Below the pieces are notes generated by a model, which was given only the letters and a program-made list of their open reading frames with translations, made no database searches and was not told the DNA's origin. From Niastella yeongjuensis (lineage in GTDB: Bacteria > Bacteroidota > Bacteroidia > Chitinophagales > Chitinophagaceae), in contig NZ_FOCZ01000005.1 of the NCBI RefSeq assembly GCF_900110245.1, forward strand, positions 558,001-622,000: DNA of 64,000 bases, written 5' to 3'. This document shows, one piece after another, positions 1 through 7,250 of the stretch (within the stretch, counting starts at the first letter, position 1; every line of letters starts with the position of its first letter). Both the position numbers and the translations under genes were made by a program.

Positions 1-514
1 GTCGGATGGCATCGAACAAGGGTTTGGCCTTGTCATATTGTTTAAACGTAAAGTATACATATCCCTGATGAAACTTCATATCGGCCACTTCGCGGTTGTT
101 CAGGTTGGCGATAGGCGTAGTTTCGTATAAGGAACCGGCTGCCGCTAAATCGTCCTTACGGAAATAATATTCCGCCAGGTGAAAGCTCATCATTTGCACC
201 CGGGCCGCATTATCTTCGGTTTCAATAAATTTTCGTGCCTGCAATACGGCCCCTTCCTCATTTTGCTTCAATGCACAAACGACGGTATAATATTTTATTT
301 CCTGGGAAATAATAGCCTGATTGCTGCGGTCAGCAGACGTTTGTTGTAATTGCAGGTCTTTCAATAATGGATATGCCAGACTGTATTGCTCCCGCTGATA
401 GAACTCTTTAGCTTGCTTGAAAGTCGCTTGGGGATCAGTTATTACACGGTTTTGCTGGGCATAGGAAAAATGAAAAAGACCTAAAAGGGTTATGAAGGCT
501 GTCGTTTGTTTCAT
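1..514 (-). CDS. Tetratricopeptide-repeat protein, N-terminal part (runs off the left edge)
   Basis: The minus strand is open from an ATG at 514 to the window edge, giving about 171 residues without a stop. It begins with a signal peptide (MKQTTAFITLLGLFHFSYAQ, probable cleavage near residue 20). The mature part is helical, with TPR-like segments such as ATFKQAKEFYQREQYSLAYP and KFHQGYVYFTFKQYDKAKPL, which show the usual Y/A/F spacing of TPR helices. It is therefore an exported, periplasmic or outer-membrane scaffold-type protein. The C-terminal part, which would decide the subfamily, is missing. It is divergent from the DoxX gene at 686. Signal peptide and TPR call are seen in the sequence; any specific role is unknown. 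Confidence 0.75.
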   Translation of the reverse strand, partial: MKQTTAFITLLGLFHFSYAQQNRVITDPQATFKQAKEFYQREQYSLAYPLLKDLQLQQTSADRSNQAIISQEIKYYTVVCALKQNEEGAVLQARKFIETEDNAARVQMMSFHLAEYYFRKDDLAAAGSLYETTPIANLNNREVADMKFHQGYVYFTFKQYDKAKPLFDAIR

Positions 515-656
515 TCCAGTGTCCTTAAGGTGATAAGTTAAACCTGGTAAAGGTTCTAAATATTTTACCTTAAACCAAACATCGTTCCAAACAGTTGTGG
601 ATAAGTAGCAGGATTAACAATTCTTTTTAATACTAAATGTGAAAAAACAAATACCC

Positions 657-664
657 TATTTTTG
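657..664 (+). promoter_or_regulatory. TAnnTTTG -7 promoter element for the DoxX gene
   Basis: TATTTTTG is an exact match to the Bacteroidota -7 consensus. It ends 21 nt before the ATG at 686, which supports that ATG over the earlier TTG at 662, because the TTG overlaps the promoter element itself. Confidence 0.55.
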
Positions 665-685
665 AGGCACCTTAAAAACGAACTC

Positions 686-1093
686 ATGAAAAGACTTTTG
701 AGCACCGCTTGTTCTGAAACGTCCTTTAACATTGCCGTATTGATATTACGGGTTACTTTCGGATTACTGCTCCTTATCAATCATGGAATTGACAAACTGA
801 AGCATTTTGCCGAAAAACAAAGCAGCTTTCCCGATCCCCTGCACCTTGGTCATATGCCAACCCTGATGCTGGTTCTTTTTGCGGAAGTGTTTTGTACTGT
901 TTTTATAGTATTGGGACTATTCACTCGTATTATGGCAATCCCTGTTGTTATCAACTTTGCAGTAATTGTTTTCCTGGTTAATAAAAGTTATTCCGGCCCA
1001 GCCGAGGGTGGCGCATTCTTCTTAGCCGCCTTTTTTAGCATTTTATTAATGGGCCCCGGCAAATACAGCATCGATGGCGCTATGGGGAAATAG
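686..1093 (+). CDS. DoxX family membrane protein
   Basis: A 135-residue integral membrane protein with about four hydrophobic helices. It has the DoxX-family pattern: first helix LILRVTFGLLLLINHGIDKL, then VLFAEVFCTVFIVLGLFTRI, then AIPVVINFAVIVFL, and a final helix near the C-terminus. DoxX proteins are small inner-membrane proteins, some linked to thiol redox balance or quinone-dependent complexes; the substrate here cannot be read from sequence. The ATG at 686 is chosen over an in-frame TTG at 662 because a -7 promoter element overlaps the latter. A heptamer array begins directly after the TAG stop. Confidence 0.85.
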   Translation: MKRLLSTACSETSFNIAVLILRVTFGLLLLINHGIDKLKHFAEKQSSFPDPLHLGHMPTLMLVLFAEVFCTVFIVLGLFTRIMAIPVVINFAVIVFLVNKSYSGPAEGGAFFLAAFFSILLMGPGKYSIDGAMGK

Positions 1094-1237
1094 CGAGTGG
1101 TGAGTTGTGAGTGGTCAGTAGTGAGTTAGAGTCCGTATTCAACGTTCGCTACTGACCATTAACACTCCTCAGCTCATTATTTTTCAGCCAGTCATATAAA
1201 TAACTTTTCCATTCACAACTGACCACTCACCACTCAC
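1094..1237. repeat. 7-nt word array GTGAGTN with inverted partners
   Basis: From 1094 the plus strand reads in 7-nt steps as variants of TGAGTGG, TGAGTTG and TCAGTAG (to about 1137). Complementary words follow at 1147-1178 (CTACTGACC..., CTCAGCTCATT) and at 1211-1237 (ACTGACC, ACTCACC, ACTCAC). The array starts directly after the DoxX stop and ends at the base before the ATG of the next gene. The arms could fold back. No homology to a known mobile element is visible. Confidence 0.8.
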
Positions 1238-1654
1238 ATGTTTACAGCCGAAACACAGATCCGTGTTCGTTATGCCGAAACCGACCAGATGAATGTAGTG
1301 TACTATGGTAATTATGCCCAGTACTTTGAAGTAGGTCGCGCTGAATCGATCCGCCAATTGGGTTTTACCTATAAAGACATGGAAGCGATGGGCGTTCTGA
1401 TGCCCGTTGTTGAAATGCATTGCCGCTACCTGCGCACCGCCCATTACGATGACCTGCTCACTATTAAAACCACCCTGAAAGAATTACCTACCGATCATAA
1501 AATTGAATTTCACGTAGAAGTGTTCAATGAAAACAAAAAATTATTAACTGTTGGCCGCGTAGTACTCTTTTTTGTAACCGCTAAGGGCATGCAGAAAACG
1601 ACTATGCCAGTGCAGTTGTACGATAAGTTAAAACCCTTTTTTGTTGGAAGTTGA
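1238..1654 (+). CDS. YbgC/FadM-type acyl-CoA thioesterase (hotdog fold)
   Basis: A 138-residue single hotdog domain. The N-terminus RVRYAETDQMNVVYYGNYAQ carries the YbgC/4-hydroxybenzoyl-CoA thioesterase signature, with the expected catalytic aspartate at D16 and the following helix (YAQYFEVGRAESIRQLGF). Full length for the family. These enzymes hydrolyse acyl-CoA thioesters in the cytoplasm. The region just upstream of the ATG is a repeat array with no Shine-Dalgarno. The TGA stop at 1652-1654 lies inside the next repeat array (GGAAGTTGAAAGTT...). It converges with dacB. Confidence 0.88.
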   Translation: MFTAETQIRVRYAETDQMNVVYYGNYAQYFEVGRAESIRQLGFTYKDMEAMGVLMPVVEMHCRYLRTAHYDDLLTIKTTLKELPTDHKIEFHVEVFNENKKLLTVGRVVLFFVTAKGMQKTTMPVQLYDKLKPFFVGS

Positions 1655-1750
1655 AAGTTCTAAGTTTAAAGACCTCAAACGCAAGGCGACCAATAAATAT
1701 CAATTTCGCGTTAAGCGAGCTACCTTCAACTTTAAACTTTAAACTACTTC
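1646..1750. repeat. Convergent-gene heptamer arrays (GAAAGTT ... AACTTTA)
   Basis: The left arm 1646-1680 reads GGAAGTT, GAAAGTT, CTAAGTT, TAAAGAC and contains the thioesterase stop codon. The right arm 1721-1750 reads CTTCAACTTTAAACTTTAAA and runs into the dacB stop codon at 1744-1746. The two arms are near reverse complements with 7-nt spacing, so both convergent genes end inside one fold-back structure. Confidence 0.75.
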
Positions 1751-3156
1751 AACACATTCAACACCGTATACATCTTCTTCACTATCTCCACCGGTGACCC
1801 ATCGTAGTTATTCACGATGATAGAAAAAACGTATTGTTTGCCATCGTTTGCGGTGTGATAACCGGCAAAGGCACGCGCTCCGCCAATGGAGCCGCTTTTC
1901 ATTTTCATGCCATTGTATTCAGGCAGCGCATCGTAGAAGGCGGGGTACCAGGACCGTGTTTTGGCATATTCCAACACTTTTACTTCTGCATGGGTGGTAA
2001 CCCTGTTCTGGGGCGATAAACCACTGCCATCGATCATATGCACCGCACTTTTGTCGATGCCGTGTTCACTCCAGAAAGTACGAACCAGCTCAACGCCATC
2101 TTCCGTTGAGCCCAGTCCTTTTTTCTCGCGGGCCATCGTTTTTATCAGCACTTCGCCATACAGATTAATACTTTTACGCAGGAACCAGTAATTGATACTA
2201 TCGATCGCGGGTGATAAAAGCGTAATCAATTCCTGTTGCATCACGGGCCAGCTTTCTTTATTTAACCGGCTTTGCGCATAGGTTTTATAGCTGCCCGTTA
2301 CGGAAATATTTTGTTTGGTGAACAGTGCCAACAGCGCATGGTAAAATTGTAAAGGGGCATTGGGGAAAGCGCCCGAGATCACAAACGGTTCATTGCCGCC
2401 CGGTACAGTACCCTCGGTAAAACCGCTCGTTGAATAAGGGGCCAGGTAAATATATCCATTGTCACCACTCCCCTTTTTACCAGTGGTAATTTGATTGTTA
2501 AGCACGGCACCCTGTAATTGGGGAATTGTTTTTACAATTCTGGCCGGGTCTCCTTCATTAAGTCCGGGTTGTAACTGAAGGTCAAATTGATTTTCGCGCC
2601 AGTTAATAGCCCAGCAACCTGCCCCGTAATAATTCCCAATATCGTCCCAGATCCAGCCACCGGGAATGGGTTGCATGGAAAAGGCCGAATCATTCAGCAG
2701 CACACTTCCTTTGATTGTTGTAATGTTGTTTTGTTGAAGCGCCTGGGCAATTTTTCTGCAAACCACTTCTTCTTTGGTGTCTTTCCAGCGCCAGCTGCCC
2801 AGGGTAGGATCTCCATTGCCATTGACATGCAGGTTGCCATTCAGTACGCCATTCTCAATAGTGCCATCATATCCCAGTACGGTTTTGTACCGGTACGTGC
2901 TGCCCAACAGTTCAAAAGAAGCCGCACTGGTAAACAGTTTCTGGGTACTGGCAGCGGCCAGTCCCAACTGGGCATTGTGTTCATACACCGGTTTACCGGT
3001 TGTTGCATCTGTCACATACAAACTGATAATGCCATGCTTCATCTGTGCATCTGCTTCAAACACATTTACTGCATTCGCCAGTTTGGCCGTAATGGTTTGC
3101 GTTTTACCTATACTAACAAACGTTGTAATAAATACGAGCAGCAATAGTTTTTTCAT
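1744..3156 (-). CDS. dacB: D-alanyl-D-alanine carboxypeptidase/endopeptidase, PBP4 class
   Basis: A 470-residue class C penicillin-binding protein that trims or cleaves peptidoglycan peptide cross-links in the periplasm. A signal peptide (MKKLLLLVFITTFVSIGKTQ) is followed by the three active-site motifs: SxxK as STQK at S70-K73, SxN as SIN near residue 325, and KTG-type as KSGS near residue 416. The large insert between SxxK and SxN is typical of PBP4/DacB. The start is the ATG at 3156. An in-frame extension to 3333 encodes only hydrophobic sequence translated from a 7-nt repeat array and is rejected. It stands alone between two repeat arrays. Confidence 0.92.
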   Translation of the reverse strand: MKKLLLLVFITTFVSIGKTQTITAKLANAVNVFEADAQMKHGIISLYVTDATTGKPVYEHNAQLGLAAASTQKLFTSAASFELLGSTYRYKTVLGYDGTIENGVLNGNLHVNGNGDPTLGSWRWKDTKEEVVCRKIAQALQQNNITTIKGSVLLNDSAFSMQPIPGGWIWDDIGNYYGAGCWAINWRENQFDLQLQPGLNEGDPARIVKTIPQLQGAVLNNQITTGKKGSGDNGYIYLAPYSTSGFTEGTVPGGNEPFVISGAFPNAPLQFYHALLALFTKQNISVTGSYKTYAQSRLNKESWPVMQQELITLLSPAIDSINYWFLRKSINLYGEVLIKTMAREKKGLGSTEDGVELVRTFWSEHGIDKSAVHMIDGSGLSPQNRVTTHAEVKVLEYAKTRSWYPAFYDALPEYNGMKMKSGSIGGARAFAGYHTANDGKQYVFSIIVNNYDGSPVEIVKKMYTVLNVLK

Positions 3157-3213
3157 AGACGGAAAATTAATCAAAAGTGGGAAGCTTCGTTCAAGAAGTT
3201 GCCTGCAAAAAAA

Positions 3214-3280
3214 GGCAATGGGCAATGGGCAGTAGGCAATGGGAAAAAGGCAAAGGGCAGAAGGCAGAGGGCAGAAGGCA
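3214..3280. repeat. Heptamer array GGCAATG/GGCAGAA, about 9.5 units
   Basis: Seen directly: GGCAATG, GGCAATG, GGCAGTA, GGCAATG, GGAAAAA, GGCAAAG, GGCAGAA, GGCAGAG, GGCAGAA, GGCA in perfect 7-nt register. It lies upstream of dacB and creates a false in-frame N-terminal extension of that gene on the minus strand. Confidence 0.9.
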
Positions 3281-3330
3281 AAAAAATTGCGCAAGATAAA
3301 AATTATGAGAATAATAAACAGTAGCGAGCC

Positions 3331-3358
3331 CACTCACAACTCACCACTCACAACTCAC
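3331..3358. repeat. Heptamer array (CACTCAC/AACTCAC) x4
   Basis: CACTCAC, AACTCAC, CACTCAC, AACTCAC in tandem. The word is the reverse complement of the GTGAGTN word used at 1094-1137. It sits 10 nt upstream of the cinA -7 promoter element. Confidence 0.85.
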
Positions 3359-3367
3359 AATTTCCCT

Positions 3368-3375
3368 TACATTTG
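3368..3375 (+). promoter_or_regulatory. TAnnTTTG -7 element for cinA
   Basis: TACATTTG matches the Bacteroidota -7 consensus and ends 16 nt before the cinA ATG at 3392. Confidence 0.6.
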
Positions 3376-3391
3376 TCCCGAATAAATAGCT

Positions 3392-4648
3392 ATGGAAAGA
3401 ATAATCGCCTCCATAATAACCATTGGTGATGAACTGCTGATAGGCCAGGTAATTGATACCAACAGCGCTTTTATATCGCAGGAACTGAATAAAATCGGGG
3501 TTTGGGTAAAAAGAAGAGTGGCTGTGGGTGATAGCAAAGAAGAAATTGTGCGCGCCCTCGACGAGGAAAGCCGCGATACCAACATTATTATAATGACGGG
3601 TGGACTGGGTCCAACCGCTGATGATATTACCAAACCGGTGCTGGCCGACTATTTTGGCGGCAAGCTGGTGATGAATGAAGAAGTACGCAAACACCTGGTA
3701 TATCTTTTTGAAGAAGTATTTCGCCGCCCCATTATTGAACGTAATCTGAAACAGGCAGAAGTGCCCGATGTGTGCACGGTACTGCCCAACGCCCGCGGTA
3801 CAGCACCCGGTATGTGGTTTGAAAAAGCGGGCAAAGTATTTGTCTCCTTACCTGGCGTGCCGCATGAAATGAAGGGTTTGATCACTACAGAGGTGCTGCC
3901 CCGGCTACAGCGACGTTTCGAAATGCCGTTTATCGGCCACCGCACCTTATTGACCGCCGGTGTGGGGGAATCATTTCTGGCAGAAGCCATTCAACATTGG
4001 GAAGAAAAACTGCCGGCGCACCTGAAACTGGCCTACCTGCCCAACTATGGCATGGTACGGTTGCGCATTACCGGATGGAGCACCAGCAAAGCCCAATTGG
4101 AACAGGAGCTGGATACGGAATTTGCCACTTTAAAGAAACTGGTACAGGAATGGCTTGTTATCGACGAAGATGCCACCCTGCCCATGGCGCTGAGTAAATT
4201 GCTGCGGTCGAAGAACAAAACCATGTCCACCGCAGAAAGTTGCACAGGTGGGTACCTGGCACACCTTATCACGGCCATACCAGGCGCCAGTAACATATAT
4301 AAAGGCAGCATAATAAGTTACGATAATGAAGTAAAGATCAGCCAGCTGCAGGTATCACCCGTCATTTTGCAAAAAGTGGGAGCGGTGAGCGAAGAGGTGG
4401 TGCTGGAAATGGCTGCAGGAGTGCTGGCAAAACTGAACACTGATTATGCAGTAGCTGTTTCGGGTATCATGGGGCCCGATGGCGGTTCACCCGAAAAACC
4501 GGTGGGCACCGTTTGGGTGGCCGTAGGCAATAAACAAAAGCTGGTTACCCAAAAATTTCAGTTCCGGTTCGACAGAGACCGGAATATTGAAATGACGGCC
4601 ACCCAGGCGTTGAATTTGTTGCGGAAATTTATAGTGGAGAACGCGTAA
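3392..4648 (+). CDS. cinA: CinA family nicotinamide-nucleotide amidohydrolase
   Basis: A 418-residue two-domain CinA protein. The N-terminal MoaB/MogA-like domain (about residues 1-170) has the family start IITIGDELLIGQVIDTNSA and the glycine-rich MTGGLGPTADDITK. The C-terminal domain (about 260-415) is the PncC amidase, with STAESCTGGYLAHLIT and the conserved AVSGIMGPDGG. PncC-type domains deamidate NMN in pyridine nucleotide recycling; CinA N-terminal domains can act on ADP-ribose. Full length. It has its own promoter (3368-3375). No competence genes are nearby, so a DNA-uptake role is not supported. Confidence 0.95.
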   Translation: MERIIASIITIGDELLIGQVIDTNSAFISQELNKIGVWVKRRVAVGDSKEEIVRALDEESRDTNIIIMTGGLGPTADDITKPVLADYFGGKLVMNEEVRKHLVYLFEEVFRRPIIERNLKQAEVPDVCTVLPNARGTAPGMWFEKAGKVFVSLPGVPHEMKGLITTEVLPRLQRRFEMPFIGHRTLLTAGVGESFLAEAIQHWEEKLPAHLKLAYLPNYGMVRLRITGWSTSKAQLEQELDTEFATLKKLVQEWLVIDEDATLPMALSKLLRSKNKTMSTAESCTGGYLAHLITAIPGASNIYKGSIISYDNEVKISQLQVSPVILQKVGAVSEEVVLEMAAGVLAKLNTDYAVAVSGIMGPDGGSPEKPVGTVWVAVGNKQKLVTQKFQFRFDRDRNIEMTATQALNLLRKFIVENA

Positions 4649-4776
4649 GCAAACACTTGTTAGTATAAATCATTATCTTCGCGGCAACAGGATGTTGCGG
4701 TTTGCATATTAATTAATAAGTTCGCAGCTTCGGTTATCATTAATCCGACCCAAATCCAAAAGAGAATCGTAAACCA

Positions 4777-4792
4777 TCCCGATAAATCGGGA
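4777..4792. other. Hairpin in the leader of the E2 gene (CCCGAT stem)
   Basis: TCCCGAT-AA-ATCGGGA is a perfect 7-bp inverted repeat 19 nt upstream of the E2 ATG at 4812. The same CCCGAT/ATCGGG core is found in several terminator stems in this window. There is no T-tract, so it is not called a terminator. It may be an RNA leader structure. Confidence 0.5.
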
Positions 4793-4811
4793 ATAAAACC
4801 TGCAATAGCAT

Positions 4812-6188
4812 ATGGCTCTAGTTGACCTGGTGATGCCTAAAATGGGTGAAAGTATTACAGAAGCCACTATTTTAAAGTGGTTTAAACATCCCGGAGAAAC
4901 AGTAAAGATGGATGAGGCGGTACTTGAAATTGCCACCGATAAGGTAGACAGTGAAGTACCATCTATTGCCGAAGGCGTAATAGAAGAAACCTTTTTCAAT
5001 GTAAATGATGTGGTGCCCGTTGGTACGGTGCTCGCCCGCATCAGGTCAAATGCTGCAGAACCAGCAACCAGCCATACCCCGGTAGTTACCAGTCCGGCGG
5101 TTGAAATAGCCGAAAACCGCGCTGTTCCGGCCGATGTGTACCATCAACCGGTAACCAGTGAAGTGTTCGCGCACCAACCGGCCGCACAAAATGGCGCCCG
5201 CTTTTTTTCACCCCTGGTATTAAACATTGCTACCAGCGAGGGCGTAAGCCTCAACGAACTGGAAACCCTTCCCGGTTCAGGAACCGATGGCCGTGTTACC
5301 AAAAAAGACATCCTGCAATATGTAGCCAATAGAAAAGCCGGCAAACCAGCCGTTGCGACAGCCACAGCAACCGTAACTGCTCCCCCGGTGCACAGACAGG
5401 AAGAATCAACCCCAACTATTTTACCCCAGGTTAGACAGGTTGAACCACCACCTCAACAACATATTCAGTCATACAGCGGAAATGTAGAGATCGTTGAACT
5501 GGACCGCATGCGTAAAATGATCTCCGAGCACATGGTCCGCAGTCAGGATACCAGCGCGCATGTCACCAGCTTTACCGAATGCGATGTTACCAATTTGGTG
5601 CACTGGCGCGATAAGGTTAAAAAACAGTTTGAAAAACAGGAAGGCGAAAAACTCACCTTTACGCCTTTATTCATAGAAGCCATCATTCGCTGTATAAAAA
5701 AATACCCCTGGTTGAACAGCAGCGTAGACGGTGATAAACTGATCATAAAGAAAGATATCAATATAGGCATGGCCGCTGCCCTGCCTACCGGCAACCTGAT
5801 TGTTCCGGTTATTCGCAATGCTGATCAACTGAACCTGGTTGGATTGACCCGTCAGGTGAATTCACTGGCCAATGCAGCCCGCAATAACAAATTAAAACCC
5901 GATGATACCCAGGGCGGCACTTTTACATTAACCAACGTAGGTACTTTTGGCAGTCTAATGGGCACCCCTATTATCAACCAGCCGCAGGTAGCTATTCTGG
6001 CAACTGGTGCCATCAAAAAAAGACCGGTGGTAATAGAAACCGAACAAGGTGATTTTATTGCCATCCGCAACATGATGTACCTGTCGCTGTCATACGATCA
6101 CCGTGTTATCGATGGTGCACTGGGTTCCACCTTCCTCGGCGCAGTAGCCAAAGAACTCGAAAACTTCTCTGCCGACAGAACGATATAG
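4812..6188 (+). CDS. Dihydrolipoamide acyltransferase, E2 of a 2-oxo acid dehydrogenase complex
   Basis: A 458-residue E2. Residues 1-80 are a lipoyl domain with lipoylation site K44 in EIATDKVDSEVPS. A Pro/Ala linker follows, then the peripheral subunit-binding domain (about 134-174, FFSPLVLNIATSEGVSLNEL...GRVTKKDIL). A second linker leads to the catalytic domain (about 225-458), with acyltransferase motif SYDHRVIDGA near residue 430. It transfers an acyl group from the E1-loaded lipoyl arm to CoA. The order and single lipoyl domain fit branched-chain or 2-oxoglutarate E2s; no E1 or E3 gene is adjacent, so the substrate is open. A strong terminator follows. Confidence 0.93.
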   Translation: MALVDLVMPKMGESITEATILKWFKHPGETVKMDEAVLEIATDKVDSEVPSIAEGVIEETFFNVNDVVPVGTVLARIRSNAAEPATSHTPVVTSPAVEIAENRAVPADVYHQPVTSEVFAHQPAAQNGARFFSPLVLNIATSEGVSLNELETLPGSGTDGRVTKKDILQYVANRKAGKPAVATATATVTAPPVHRQEESTPTILPQVRQVEPPPQQHIQSYSGNVEIVELDRMRKMISEHMVRSQDTSAHVTSFTECDVTNLVHWRDKVKKQFEKQEGEKLTFTPLFIEAIIRCIKKYPWLNSSVDGDKLIIKKDINIGMAAALPTGNLIVPVIRNADQLNLVGLTRQVNSLANAARNNKLKPDDTQGGTFTLTNVGTFGSLMGTPIINQPQVAILATGAIKKRPVVIETEQGDFIAIRNMMYLSLSYDHRVIDGALGSTFLGAVAKELENFSADRTI

Positions 6189-6212
6189 AAGTTGATTCTT
6201 AACTTATATTAG

Positions 6213-6242
6213 AAAAACCTCCCGATGTATCGGGAGGTTTTT
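6213..6242 (+). terminator. Intrinsic terminator after the E2 gene
   Basis: A 13-bp perfect stem (AAAAACCTCCCGA / TCGGGAGGTTTTT) with a TGTA loop and a T-rich 3' side, 24 nt after the E2 stop. Confidence 0.9.
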
Positions 6243-6410
6243 CTTTTCTGCCCTCTGCCTTTTTTTACCTCCCATTTAACGGAAAATAATTAAACCATCC
6301 CTTCCCTACATCGTCTTTTTTTTGTAAATTGATAGTAGCGACAAACCCACTTATTGGCCTGTGGAACTATCGATTGAGAATGGCTTTTTTCTAAACCTAA
6401 ACGTAATCAT

Positions 6411-7127
6411 ATGAAGACCCTTTCAGAAACATGGTTTGCCGAAGGCTACATAGATTTCGAGTTGAAGAAATACACACTTCTCGCCTACCTGCAGCAGGTA
6501 AACCAATACTTTACGGAATCGAAATTGTACCCACAATTATCTGATGTGATCTTTCATTACAACAACCTGCACGCATTAAAGGAAAACAAGAAATTCTTAC
6601 AGGAACAATTCCCCAAAAAACTAACCGGAATTCAGATAGAGAAATTACAACTCCTGTACGAACAGATCATCGAAGATGATGAACTGATGCAGGAACTGGA
6701 AGACATCATTACTTTCTCGGCCGATAAATTAAAAACAGCCATCAGCAGTGGCACCGAGATCTATGAATTTGTGGAGGACAAGCTGAACATCTTTCCGGTT
6801 GGACTGGTGCCGCTCGATACACACGAAGGTTATTTCTTTCTAAGCGAAGGCTCTTACCGCCAAACGCTCGTGTATCAATACCGGCTAAGCATTTTTGAAA
6901 AACACGATGAAAAGTACCGCGCCATCAGAACAGAGTATGTAAGTGAATGGGAACGAAACATAGTGAATACCTACGAGAACATAAAAGCAGAACTGTTACG
7001 CCAGAATAAAGATCTGCCCAACCCAGCCGTATATTCAATCGAAACGGAGCTAACGTTCCCGATTTCGGAGACGTTATTGCCGGTTGCCAAGAGGAGTTTG
7101 GTGCGTTACATTTCTAAAGCGGCATAA
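6411..7127 (+). CDS. Conserved hypothetical protein, about 238 aa
   Basis: A 238-residue soluble protein without signal peptide or membrane segments. The first half is predicted mostly helical and rich in L, E and K (YTLLAYLQQVNQYFTESKLY, FLQEQFPKKLTGIQIEKLQL, IIEDDELMQELEDII). The second half has a short beta-rich stretch (IFPVGLVPLDTHEGYFFLSE) and a long charged helix (ISIFEKHDEKY...). I do not recognise a family. It stands alone, with a terminator upstream and a repeat array downstream, so it is probably a monocistronic cytoplasmic protein. Confidence 0.8.
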   Translation: MKTLSETWFAEGYIDFELKKYTLLAYLQQVNQYFTESKLYPQLSDVIFHYNNLHALKENKKFLQEQFPKKLTGIQIEKLQLLYEQIIEDDELMQELEDIITFSADKLKTAISSGTEIYEFVEDKLNIFPVGLVPLDTHEGYFFLSEGSYRQTLVYQYRLSIFEKHDEKYRAIRTEYVSEWERNIVNTYENIKAELLRQNKDLPNPAVYSIETELTFPISETLLPVAKRSLVRYISKAA

Positions 7128-7161
7128 TCTCTGGGGAAACACGTTGAGGATAAAACATTAT

Positions 7162-7193
7162 GAAGGAAGAAGTAGGAAGTAAGAAATAAGAAG
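7162..7193. repeat. Heptamer array GGAAGTA/AGAAATA
   Basis: GAAGGAA, GAAGTA, GGAAGTA, AGAAATA, AGAAG with mostly 7-nt spacing, 35 nt after the stop of the 6411 gene. The same word family recurs at 11810, 27164, 42727, 49687 and 52118. Confidence 0.75.
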
Positions 7194-7202
7194 AGCTTCA
7201 CT

Positions 7203-7250
7203 CGTCAACTCGTCAACTTGTTAACTTTTCAACTCGTCAACCCAATCAAC
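7203..7250. repeat. Octamer array CGTCAACT x5
   Basis: CGTCAACT, CGTCAACT, TGTTAACT, TTTCAACT, CGTCAACC followed by AATCAACT. The period is 8 nt, and the array ends at the TGA stop of the S9 peptidase gene (7251-7253, minus strand). The same octamer word family is at 21444-21491 and 23377-23416. Confidence 0.85.

Noticed and set aside
662-685. TTG start for the DoxX gene
   Set aside because: It overlaps the -7 promoter element; the ATG at 686 begins the natural N-terminus.
3157-3333. In-frame N-terminal extension of the PBP4 gene starting at 3333
   Set aside because: It is translated from a GGCAATG-type repeat and flanking DNA; the signal peptide begins at 3156.
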